DNA of 13,784 nt from Cryomorphaceae bacterium (GTDB taxonomy: Bacteria > Bacteroidota > Bacteroidia > Flavobacteriales > Schleiferiaceae): assembly GCA_003451355.1 (NCBI GenBank), contig DMDX01000036.1, positions 1-13,784 of the forward strand, in the 5' to 3' direction. The notes below the pieces were generated by a model that was not told the origin of the DNA, made no database searches, and worked only from the letters and a program-made list of their open reading frames with translations. The translations under genes and the position numbers were made by a program. Below are positions 1-6,647 of this stretch, piece after piece (the stretch's first letter is position 1; each line of letters begins with the position of its first letter).

Positions 1-338
1 GGGTTGCCGGCCACGACTTCGGCGAGGTGATCGTTCAAGAATTCCGCCACTGCGGCGCCGTCGCGCCCAAACGTCCAGTAGCTGAACATGACAGGGACGG
101 TCGAAAGCACCTGCACGCCCACCCCGTGGCGGTCGCAGTCGTGGATTCGCGCGGCCGGATCCCAGTTGTTGGCCTCGATTTCGCGAAAGAGCACGTCGTC
201 CTTCATCATGCGCGCGCAACCCGGGCAGTGGTGCTCTAGGCGAATGAACCCGCCATAGCCAAAGCGCTCCGCAAAATGCGGTATGTGCTCGGGAATCAGG
301 TGGGTATGAATGTCAATGGGCGCGGGAAGCGAATTCAT
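1..338 (-). CDS. 2-amino-3-carboxymuconate-6-semialdehyde decarboxylase (ACMSD), 5' part
   Basis: ACMSD is a zinc-dependent, cofactor-free decarboxylase of the amidohydrolase superfamily. It turns aminocarboxymuconate semialdehyde, from 3-hydroxyanthranilate in tryptophan/kynurenine breakdown, into aminomuconate semialdehyde and so diverts it from quinolinate and NAD synthesis. I translated the minus strand by hand: 112 complete codons from ATG at 338 to the window edge, with no stop. The N-terminus has the metal-binding motif IDIHTH (His11, His13), then RFGYGGFIRLEHHCPGC, an NNWDPAARI stretch, and STVPVMFSYW. All resemble ACMSD proteins, including the human enzyme, more closely than related resorcylate or vanillate decarboxylases. 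The family is about 330 aa, so roughly two thirds lie outside, including the remaining metal ligands. It diverges from the PurF-family gene with 61 bases between starts. The motif matches are seen; the exact substrate follows from family knowledge. Confidence 0.9.
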   Translation of the reverse strand, partial: MNSLPAPIDIHTHLIPEHIPHFAERFGYGGFIRLEHHCPGCARMMKDDVLFREIEANNWDPAARIHDCDRHGVGVQVLSTVPVMFSYWTFGRDGAAVAEFLNDHLAEVVAGN

Positions 339-365
339 GCGAAGGATTGCGTCAAAGGTGTCCTG

Positions 366-373
366 CGAAGATA
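366..373 (-). promoter_or_regulatory. Weak -7 candidate for the ACMSD gene
   Basis: Read on the minus strand this is TATCTTCG, one mismatch from the Bacteroidota -7 consensus TAnnTTTG, 27 bases before the ACMSD start. I see no TTG at the expected -33 distance. It lies inside the divergent gap shared with the PurF-family gene. This is a low-confidence assignment. Confidence 0.25.
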
Positions 374-383
374 GGGAGCGCCC

Positions 384-391
384 TAACTTTG
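384..391 (+). promoter_or_regulatory. -7 element (TAACTTTG) of the PurF-family gene
   Basis: TAACTTTG matches the Bacteroidota -7 consensus TAnnTTTG exactly and ends only 8 bases before the ATG at 400. Transcription would therefore begin within a few bases of the start codon, giving an almost leaderless mRNA. No clear TTTG -33 box is visible upstream. The element also argues against any start upstream of 400. Confidence 0.55.
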
Positions 392-399
392 CACCCGCT

Positions 400-2280
400 A
401 TGTGCGGCATTGCCCTCCTGCGTCTGCGCAAACCCCTTGACCACTACCTCGACGAGCACGGGACGGCCCTTTACGGCCTGAACAAAATGGTGCTCATGAT
501 GGAAAAGCAGCACAACCGCGGCCAAGACGGCGCGGGACTTGCGGGCGTCAAGCTCGACATGCCCCCGGGCCAGCGCTACATCAGCCGCTACCGCTCGACC
601 GATCCCAAGCCGATTCAAGACATCTTTACGCGCATTCAAAACCGCATCGAAGAGCGCCTCGACGGCAAGCCCGAGCGCCTCAAAGATGCCGCCTGGGTTA
701 AAGAGAACGTGGCCTTCGCCTGCGACGTCTACATGGGCCACCTGCGCTACGGAACCTATGGCGGCAACAGCATCGAGGCCTGCCACCCCTTCTTGCGGCA
801 GTCCAACTACATGAGCCGCAACCTCTTGGTCGCCGGCAACTTCAATATGACCAACGTGGACGAGCTCTTTGACGAACTCGTCAACCTCGGACAACACCCC
901 AAAGAGAAGGCCGACACCGTGACGGTGATGGAAAAAATTGGGCACTTTCTCGACAAAGAAAATCGACGCCTGCACCATATTGCAAAAGACCAGCTCGGTC
1001 TCAATAAAATAGAGCGCAGCCAGTACCAAGCCGATCACTTAGACCTTCGGCGTGTGCTCGAGAAAGCTAGCCGCGACTGGGATGGTGGATACGCCATGGG
1101 CGGAATCATCGGCCAAGGCGACGCCTTCTTGATGCGTGACCCGCACGGGATTCGCCCCGCCTTCTACTTCGTGAACGACGAAGTGGCCGTAGTCGCCTCG
1201 GAGCGCCCCGTAATCCAGACCGCATTTGGCGTAACGGCTGACGAAGTGCACGAAGTTCCGCCCGGCCACATGGTGTGGATTCGCCGCAACGGCGACGTAT
1301 CGATTGAGCCCGTGCGCCCCGCCGCGCCCCGCGCCGCCTGCAGCTTTGAGCGCATCTACTTCTCTCGCGCCAACGACGGCGAAATCTACCGCGAACGCAT
1401 CGAGCTCGGACGCCGACTGACCGACCGCGTCATGGCCGCCGCCGGGGGCGACTTTGACCGCACCGTGTTCAGCTTTATTCCGAATACCGCCGAAATCGCC
1501 TTCTACGGACTCGTCAAGGGCGCTGAAGACGCGCTTAAGCGCCAAAAGTCCGCCCAACTCGTCGGCAAAGGCAGCGCAATTACGCCCGCCGACATTGAGC
1601 AGGTGATGAGTGCCCGTCCGCGTGTTGAAAAAATCGCCTGGAAGGACGTCAAGCTGCGCACCTTCATCACCGAGGATTCCAGCCGCAACGACATGGTGGC
1701 ACACGTCTACGACTCCACCTACGGCATCGTGCAGCCCGACGACAGCATTGTGGCCCTCGACGACAGCATTGTGCGCGGAACCACCCTCAAGCAGAGCATT
1801 TTGCGCATGCTGGACCGCCTGAATCCCAAGCGCATCGTGGTGGTGAGCTCGGCGCCTCAGATTCGCTACCCCGACTGCTACGGCATCGATATGGCCAAGT
1901 TGGGCGACTTCATCGCCTTTCAGGCAGCCGTCTCACTGCTGCGCGAACGCGGAATGGATTCGGTCATCGACCACGCCTACGCGTCGGCCAAAGCCGAATT
2001 GGCCAAGCCCATGGCCGAGCAGCGCAATGCCGTGCAAACCGTGTACGCCCCATTCACTGACGAAGAGCTCAGCGACCGCATCGCCCAGCTGCTGATCCCT
2101 GCCGGGACCCGCGCCGAGGTCAAAGTCGTCTACCAAACCGTAGCCGACCTTCACGAGGCCTGCCCCAATTCCCCTGGCGACTGGTACTTTACCGGCAACT
2201 ACCCGACTCCGGGCGGAACCCGCGTCGCCAACCGCGCCTTTGTGAACTACATGGAGGGTAAGACGGGCCGGGCGTACTGA
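400..2280 (+). CDS. purF: Amidophosphoribosyltransferase (PurF family), long Bacteroidota form
   Basis: The fold predicts transfer of ammonia from glutamine to PRPP, the first step of purine synthesis, in the cytoplasm. I chose the ATG at 400 because it gives MCGIALLR, placing the nucleophile Cys2 at the N-terminus once Met is removed. The frame is open further upstream to 310, but that start would bury the Cys and run into the ACMSD gene. The glutaminase domain covers roughly residues 2-330, with GHLRYGT at 113-119, a GNFN motif, and RDPHGIRP at 246-253. The phosphoribosyltransferase domain follows, with the PRPP loop DDSIVRGTT at 454-462. At 626 aa it is longer than classical PurF (about 470-510). 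The usual VPVPDSG-type segment reads FSFIPNTAE at 357-365. Bacteroidota often carry such a long form beside an ordinary PurF, so this copy may have a modified role. Family assignment is secure; the exact reaction and gene symbol are less so. Confidence 0.85.
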   Translation: MCGIALLRLRKPLDHYLDEHGTALYGLNKMVLMMEKQHNRGQDGAGLAGVKLDMPPGQRYISRYRSTDPKPIQDIFTRIQNRIEERLDGKPERLKDAAWVKENVAFACDVYMGHLRYGTYGGNSIEACHPFLRQSNYMSRNLLVAGNFNMTNVDELFDELVNLGQHPKEKADTVTVMEKIGHFLDKENRRLHHIAKDQLGLNKIERSQYQADHLDLRRVLEKASRDWDGGYAMGGIIGQGDAFLMRDPHGIRPAFYFVNDEVAVVASERPVIQTAFGVTADEVHEVPPGHMVWIRRNGDVSIEPVRPAAPRAACSFERIYFSRANDGEIYRERIELGRRLTDRVMAAAGGDFDRTVFSFIPNTAEIAFYGLVKGAEDALKRQKSAQLVGKGSAITPADIEQVMSARPRVEKIAWKDVKLRTFITEDSSRNDMVAHVYDSTYGIVQPDDSIVALDDSIVRGTTLKQSILRMLDRLNPKRIVVVSSAPQIRYPDCYGIDMAKLGDFIAFQAAVSLLRERGMDSVIDHAYASAKAELAKPMAEQRNAVQTVYAPFTDEELSDRIAQLLIPAGTRAEVKVVYQTVADLHEACPNSPGDWYFTGNYPTPGGTRVANRAFVNYMEGKTGRAY

Positions 2281-2286
2281 ACCACT

Positions 2287-2325
2287 ACCCGCTTTGCGGG
2301 TTACCTTGAACACAGCTCAACCCGC
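2287..2325 (+). other. Competing hairpins between the PurF-family and adenosyltransferase genes
   Basis: ACCCGC (2287-2292) pairs with GCGGGT (2296-2301) across a TTT loop, 6 bases after the upstream stop codon. GCGGGTT (2296-2302) can instead pair with AACCCGC (2319-2325), which ends 7 bases before the ATG at 2333. The two helices share the middle arm, so they exclude each other. No T-run follows the first hairpin, so it is not a classical terminator. A role in processing or translation control of the downstream gene is inference. Confidence 0.4.
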
Positions 2326-2332
2326 TGCACTC

Positions 2333-2902
2333 ATGAAAATCTACACCAAAACCGGCGACGCCGGCCAAACCGGACTGTTTAGCGGCACCCGCATCGCCAA
2401 GTACGACCTGCGTCTGCATGCCTACGGAACCCTCGACGAGCTCAACAGCCACTTAGGGCTGCTGCGCGACCAAATTCCGGCTGAATGGGACGCCGTGCGC
2501 GCCGAACTCGCCCAAGTCCAAAGCGACCTGTTTGCCTTGGGGTCGCACATGGCCAACGACCTGCCCGAGATGGTGGCCCGCCTGCCGCACATTGACCCTG
2601 CGTGGATTGCGCGCCTCGAAGCGGCCATCGACCGCATGGACGTCGACTTAGAGCCGATGCGCAACTTTCTGCTTCCGGGCGGACACGTGCTCGTGAGCCA
2701 GTGCCACGTGGTGCGCACCGTCGCCCGCCGGGCCGAGCGCTGGGTGGTGCAGCTGGTCGACCAACTGGGGGCCGACGACGTGCCGCTACCCGCACCGACG
2801 GTGGCCTATTTGAACCGTTTGAGCGACTACGCGTTTACCCTTTCCAGGTGGCTGGGCAAGCAGCTGAATGCACCCGAAATCCCCTGGATTTCAAAGACAT
2901 AA
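2333..2902 (+). CDS. Corrinoid (cob(I)alamin) adenosyltransferase, PduO type
   Basis: The enzyme transfers the adenosyl group of ATP to cob(I)alamin or a cobinamide, making adenosylcobalamin for enzymes such as methylmalonyl-CoA mutase or class II ribonucleotide reductase. The protein is 189 aa, typical for the family. The start at 2333 gives MKIYTKTGDAGQTGLF, whose TKTGDxGxT segment (residues 5-13) is the ATP-binding N-terminus. AYGTLDELN follows at 30-38, FLLPGG at 112-117, and the family's catalytic Arg/Glu cluster RTVARRAERW at 128-137 (Arg128, Arg132, Glu135). A LNRLSDY segment lies near residue 160. The frame stays open 39 bases upstream, but that would add residues not found in the family and cover the hairpin region. 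It lies 52 bases after the PurF-family gene on the same strand and may share its transcript. No B12 riboswitch of usual size could fit in the gap. Confidence 0.93.
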   Translation: MKIYTKTGDAGQTGLFSGTRIAKYDLRLHAYGTLDELNSHLGLLRDQIPAEWDAVRAELAQVQSDLFALGSHMANDLPEMVARLPHIDPAWIARLEAAIDRMDVDLEPMRNFLLPGGHVLVSQCHVVRTVARRAERWVVQLVDQLGADDVPLPAPTVAYLNRLSDYAFTLSRWLGKQLNAPEIPWISKT

Positions 2903-2910
2903 AAATTTGC

Positions 2911-2940
2911 TTGTGCAGCTCCAAAAAAAAATTATTTTTG
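2911..2940 (+). promoter_or_regulatory. Promoter (TTG-N19-TATTTTTG) of the DUF2795-type gene
   Basis: TTG at 2911-2913 is followed after 19 bases by TATTTTTG at 2933-2940. Both sequence and spacing fit the Bacteroidota -33/-7 promoter. A run of nine A precedes the -7 box. The box ends 4 bases before the ATG at 2945, so the transcript would be leaderless or nearly so. This is the best-formed promoter in the window. Confidence 0.65.
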
Positions 2941-2944
2941 CGCC

Positions 2945-3169
2945 ATGTATTGGACCCTCGAACTCGCCTCGTACCTAAGCGACGCCCCCTGGCCCGCGAC
3001 CAAGGACGAACTCATTGACTACGCCATCCGCACGGGGGCTCCGCTTGAGGTCGTGGAAAACCTGCAAGCGGTTGAAGAAGAAGAAGCCGAAATCTACGAG
3101 TCAATCGAAGATATTTGGCCCGACTACCCTTCGGACGAAGACTTCCTCTGGAACGAGGAAGAGTACTGA
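2945..3169 (+). CDS. Small acidic DUF2795-type protein, function unknown
   Basis: This is a 74-aa protein that I recognise as the short DUF2795-type protein common across Bacteroidota. It begins MYWTLELASYLSDAPWPATK, then has DELIDYAIRTGAP and a helix rich in glutamate (residues 40-53). The end, IWPDYPSDEDFLWNEEEY, is strongly acidic and aromatic. There is no signal peptide, membrane segment or cysteine, so it should be cytoplasmic. The start is well supported: a promoter ends 4 bases upstream and family members begin the same way. It sits 42 bases after the adenosyltransferase gene and 69 bases before secA. Its place next to secA could reflect a link to export, but nothing in the sequence shows this. 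No molecular function is known to me. Confidence 0.85.
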   Translation: MYWTLELASYLSDAPWPATKDELIDYAIRTGAPLEVVENLQAVEEEEAEIYESIEDIWPDYPSDEDFLWNEEEY

Positions 3170-3181
3170 TTTTCAGGCCAA

Positions 3182-3198
3182 GCAGACAGTCTGTCTGC
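3182..3198. repeat. Perfect inverted repeat upstream of secA
   Basis: GCAGACAG-T-CTGTCTGC is an 8-bp perfect inverted repeat with a one-base centre, 13 bases after the DUF2795-type stop codon and 25 bases before the secA -7 box. No T-run follows, so it is a poor terminator. Its place just upstream of where a secA -33 box would lie suits an operator. A second weak stem, CCAC/GTGG (3199-3202 with 3209-3212), sits next to it. Confidence 0.5.
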
Positions 3199-3223
3199 CC
3201 ACGCTTAGGTGGCACAGAGGTTG

Positions 3224-3231
3224 TACCTTTG
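3224..3231 (+). promoter_or_regulatory. -7 element (TACCTTTG) of secA
   Basis: TACCTTTG matches TAnnTTTG exactly and ends 7 bases before the secA ATG at 3239, again implying a very short leader. No TTG lies at the usual -33 distance, which may mean activator help or a weak promoter backed by read-through from upstream. It supports 3239 as the start over an ATG at 3209. Confidence 0.5.
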
Positions 3232-3238
3232 GCGACCT

Positions 3239-6200
3239 ATGCTCGACAAGATTTTAAAGGTTTTTTTGGGTGATCCCTCGCAGCGTACGCTCAAGGAGGT
3301 CCAGCCCTACATCGACCAAGTCCACGCCGCCGAACAGACGCTGTCCGGCCTGACTGACCGCGAACTCCGCGGAGAGACTGAATCGTTCCGCGCCCGACTG
3401 CGCACCGAAACCGAAGTGAAGGCCGCCGAACGCGACCAGCTTCGCCTTCAGGCCGAATCCGAGCTTGACGTCGACGCCAAAGAGGCCCTGTACCGCCAAA
3501 TCGACAGCCTCGATAAAGACATTTTGGCCGAAGAAGAGCGCATTTTGCTCGAAATCCTTCCGCGGGCCTATGCCGTGCTGCGCGAAACTGCCCGTCGCTT
3601 GTCAGAGCGCGCGCTGCGCGTTCCAGCCCAAGACTGGGACCGCGAACTCGGGAGCCGCCTTGACGCCGTCAGCATCGAAGGCGACACCGCCGTGTGGAAC
3701 AACAGCTGGTCCGCCGCCGGCAACCCCATCACCTGGAACATGGTGCACTACGACGTACAGCTTTTTGGTGGCGTCGTGCTGCACAAAGGGCGCATCGCCG
3801 AAATGGCCACGGGTGAGGGTAAAACCTTGGTCGCTACGCTCCCCGTCTACCTCAACGCGTTGAGCGGACGTGGCGTGCACCTGGTCACCGTCAACGACTA
3901 CCTGTCGAAGCGCGACTCTGAGTGGATGGGTCCCCTCTACCAGTTTCACGGCCTGAGCGTCGACTGCATCGACAAGCACCGCCCCAACACCGAACCGCGC
4001 CGCAAGGCCTACTTGGCTGACATTACCTTCGGAACCAACAACGAATTCGGTTTTGACTACCTGCGCGACAACATGGCGCGCGAAACCGCCGAGCTCGTGC
4101 AGCGCGGCCACCACTACGCCATCGTCGACGAAGTCGACTCCGTCTTGATTGACGACGCGCGGACTCCGCTCATTATCAGCGGACCCACCCCCAACGGCGA
4201 CCAGCAAGAATTTGACTACCTCAAGAACTTCGTGGTTGCGCTGGTGAACCAGCAAAAGGCCGTAGCCCAGGACGCCCTCGCCAAGGCCAAAGAGGCCCTC
4301 GCCGCCGGCGACAAGACCGAGGCGGGATTCCAACTGCTGCGCTCGCACCGAGCGCTTCCCAAAAACAAGGCCCTCATTAAGTTCCTGTCTGAAGACGGCG
4401 TTAAGGCCATGCTGCAAAAGACCGAAGGCGTCTACCTGCAAGACCAAGGCAAGGAGATGAAGAAGATCGACGAAGCCCTGTACTTCACGATCGAAGAGAA
4501 GCACAACCAAGTCAACCTCACCAACTTGGGCCTGGGGTACTTGGCCGAGCAGACCAGCACCGACTTCTTTGTGCTTCCGGTGATTTCAGTCGAACTCGAC
4601 CGCATCGAGAAGGCCCACGACGACGTTGCCGAACGCGCCGCCCGTAGGGACCAGCTCATGCGCGAGTACCGCGCCAAGAGCGAGCGCATCCACAGCATGA
4701 ACCAGCTCCTGAAGGCGTACTCACTCTTTGAAAAAGACGTGGAATACGTGGTCATGGAGGGCAAAGTCAAAATCGTAGACGAGCAAACCGGCCGAATCAT
4801 GGACGGACGCCGCTACTCCGACGGACTCCACCAAGCGATTGAGGCCAAAGAGGGCGTGACCATCGAGGCCGCCACGCAGACCTACGCGACCATTACGCTG
4901 CAGAACTACTTCCGCATGTACCACAAGCTTTCGGGCATGACGGGTACCGCCGAAACCGAAGCGGGCGAATTCTGGGAGATCTACAAGCTCGAGGTGACGG
5001 TAATTCCGACCAACGTAGCCGCCAAGCGCGACGACCGCAACGACTTGGTATTCAAGACCAAGCGCGAGAAGTACAACGCCGTCATCGACGAAATCGAGAA
5101 GCTGCGCAACGCCGGCCGCCCCGTGCTCGTCGGTACGACCTCCGTCGAAATCTCTGAGCTACTTAGCCGTACGCTGAACATCCGCAAGATTCCGCACCAA
5201 GTGCTGAACGCCAAGCTGCACCAGAAGGAGGCCGACATCGTCGCCGAAGCCGGGCGTCCCGGAACCGTGACCATCGCCACCAACATGGCCGGCCGCGGAA
5301 CCGACATCAAGCTGACCGCCGAGTCCAAGGCCGCAGGTGGTCTCGCCATTATCGGAACTGAGCGCCACGATTCGCGCCGCGTCGACCGCCAGCTGCGCGG
5401 ACGCGCCGGACGCCAGGGCGACCCCGGATCGTCGCAGTTCTTTGTTTCGCTCGAAGACAACCTCATGCGCCTCTTTGGATCCGAGCGCATTGCCGGCCTC
5501 ATGGACCGCATGGGCCACAAAGAGGGCGATATGATCGAGCACTCGATGGTAACCAAGAGCATCGAGCGTGCCCAAAAGAAGGTCGAAGAGAACAACTTCG
5601 GCAGCCGCAAGCGCCTGCTCGAGTACGACGACGTGATGAACGCGCAGCGTAGCGGAATCTACCGCCGCCGCCGCAACGCACTCTCGGGCGAACGACTATC
5701 CCTGGACCTCGCTAACAGTATCTACGACGCCGCCGATTCACTAGTAAGCGGGACCAAGCCCAGCCGCGACTTCGGTGCCTACGAGCTCGGATGCTTCGAA
5801 ATCTTTGCCATGGCGACCCCTGTGGATTCCGCCGAGTTCGAACGCCTTTCAGACGCCGACCTCACGCAAAAAACCTATGCCGCTGCCCAAGCCGCCTACC
5901 GCGCCAAGTGCGACCGCATCGCGGGTCAGGCCCTGCCGGTCCTCGAGAACGTGCTTCGCGAGCAAGGGGGTCAGTTCCAAAACATCCTGGTTCCGTTTAC
6001 TGACGGAATCAAGTCGATCCAGATTCCGACCAACCTGCAGCGCGCAGTCGAAACCCGCGGCCAGTCGCTCACGACCGACCTCGAAAAAGCCATCGTACTG
6101 AGCATGATCGACGAGCACTGGAAGGAGCACCTGCGCAACATGGACGACCTGCGCCAAAACGTTCAGGGAGCCGTCTACGAGCAAAAGGATCCGCTCCTCG

Positions 6201-6592
6201 TGTACAAGCACGAGTCGTTCAAGCTCTTCAAGGACATGGTCGACGAAATGAATGCGAGCATCCTCGGATTCCTCTTTCGTGCCGGCCTACCTCAAGCCGA
6301 ACCCGGCCAAGCTCCTGTGCGCCAAGCGCCTGCCGCGCCCGCACGTCCGGCCCAGCAACTGACCACTTCGGGCCCCGGTGCCGAAGAGGCACCTGCTTCG
6401 CGCGGAACCGCTTCACGTTCCGCCACTCCCCCGCCGGCCGCTGCCCCCAAGCAGGCCCCCGCGGTGAGCAGCAAGAAGTACGGACGCAACGACCAAGTCA
6501 CCATCGTCAACCTCATGACCGGCGAACAAAAGCAAGTCAAGTTCAAGGTTGCCGAACCGCTGCTGGCGCAGGGGTGGCAAATCCTAGGATAA
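3239..6592 (+). CDS. secA: Preprotein translocase ATPase SecA
   Basis: SecA is the cytoplasmic, membrane-associated motor that drives unfolded preproteins through SecYEG using ATP. The protein is 1117 aa, longer than E. coli SecA (901), as expected in Bacteroidota. The start at 3239 gives MLDKILKVFLGD, which matches SecA N-termini. Walker A MATGEGKT is at 189-196, about 87 residues later than in E. coli because of extra N-terminal sequence. Walker B IVDEVDS is at 295-301, and a lineage-typical charged insert follows LIISGPTPNGD. Further on are GMTGTAETEA, TNMAGRGTD at 681-689, the arginine-finger segment GRAGRQGDPG at 721-730, and the helical scaffold MIDEHWKEHL from 956. Residues from about 1015 form a Pro/Ala-rich linker ending in a short module that starts YGRNDQVT (1081). 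The CxCxSGxxYxxCH zinc finger of many SecAs is absent. It converges on kbl. Identity is certain. Confidence 0.99.
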   Translation: MLDKILKVFLGDPSQRTLKEVQPYIDQVHAAEQTLSGLTDRELRGETESFRARLRTETEVKAAERDQLRLQAESELDVDAKEALYRQIDSLDKDILAEEERILLEILPRAYAVLRETARRLSERALRVPAQDWDRELGSRLDAVSIEGDTAVWNNSWSAAGNPITWNMVHYDVQLFGGVVLHKGRIAEMATGEGKTLVATLPVYLNALSGRGVHLVTVNDYLSKRDSEWMGPLYQFHGLSVDCIDKHRPNTEPRRKAYLADITFGTNNEFGFDYLRDNMARETAELVQRGHHYAIVDEVDSVLIDDARTPLIISGPTPNGDQQEFDYLKNFVVALVNQQKAVAQDALAKAKEALAAGDKTEAGFQLLRSHRALPKNKALIKFLSEDGVKAMLQKTEGVYLQDQGKEMKKIDEALYFTIEEKHNQVNLTNLGLGYLAEQTSTDFFVLPVISVELDRIEKAHDDVAERAARRDQLMREYRAKSERIHSMNQLLKAYSLFEKDVEYVVMEGKVKIVDEQTGRIMDGRRYSDGLHQAIEAKEGVTIEAATQTYATITLQNYFRMYHKLSGMTGTAETEAGEFWEIYKLEVTVIPTNVAAKRDDRNDLVFKTKREKYNAVIDEIEKLRNAGRPVLVGTTSVEISELLSRTLNIRKIPHQVLNAKLHQKEADIVAEAGRPGTVTIATNMAGRGTDIKLTAESKAAGGLAIIGTERHDSRRVDRQLRGRAGRQGDPGSSQFFVSLEDNLMRLFGSERIAGLMDRMGHKEGDMIEHSMVTKSIERAQKKVEENNFGSRKRLLEYDDVMNAQRSGIYRRRRNALSGERLSLDLANSIYDAADSLVSGTKPSRDFGAYELGCFEIFAMATPVDSAEFERLSDADLTQKTYAAAQAAYRAKCDRIAGQALPVLENVLREQGGQFQNILVPFTDGIKSIQIPTNLQRAVETRGQSLTTDLEKAIVLSMIDEHWKEHLRNMDDLRQNVQGAVYEQKDPLLVYKHESFKLFKDMVDEMNASILGFLFRAGLPQAEPGQAPVRQAPAAPARPAQQLTTSGPGAEEAPASRGTASRSATPPPAAAPKQAPAVSSKKYGRNDQVTIVNLMTGEQKQVKFKVAEPLLAQGWQILG

Positions 6593-6596
6593 CCAA

Positions 6597-6621
6597 CCAG
6601 TTACTGGTACCCAGTTACTGG
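6597..6621. repeat. Duplicated palindrome CCAGTTACTGG after secA
   Basis: CCAGTTACTGG, itself a palindrome with a central T, occurs twice (6597-6607 and 6611-6621) separated by TAC. In addition, CCAACCAGTT occurs at 6593-6602 and again at 6646-6655. The repeats begin 5 bases after the secA stop. They could form small hairpins for transcription ending or 3' protection, or be binding sites. Their function is unknown. Confidence 0.5.
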
Positions 6622-6647
6622 CTACGGGCGCTGTGCGCCCGCTAGCC
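6620..6647. terminator. Shared hairpin between convergent secA and kbl
   Basis: GGCTACGGGCGC (6620-6631) pairs with GCGCCCGCTAGCC (6635-6647) around a TGT loop, with a single bulged base. The stem is GC-rich and contains the kbl stop codon (6642-6644). On the plus strand it is followed by CAGTTCTTTA, only a weak T-rich tail; on the minus strand there is no T-run. It is a plausible bidirectional terminator for two genes whose stop codons are 49 bases apart. Confidence 0.5.

Noticed and set aside
352..1038. A 228-aa open frame antisense to the PurF-family gene
   Set aside because: GC-rich codons leave few stops in shadow frames. The opposite strand has catalytic motifs across the whole length, and this frame shows no recognisable domain.
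1737..1773. A 16-base direct repeat, CGACGACAGCATTGTG, with a 21-base period in the PurF-family gene
   Set aside because: It encodes DDSIV twice. The second copy is the PRPP loop and the first falls in a region where relatives have similar residues, so it is probably chance codon identity rather than a duplication.
2281..2332. Possible B12 riboswitch before the adenosyltransferase gene
   Set aside because: The gap is 52 bases, far too short for a cobalamin riboswitch, and no B12-box-like sequence was seen.
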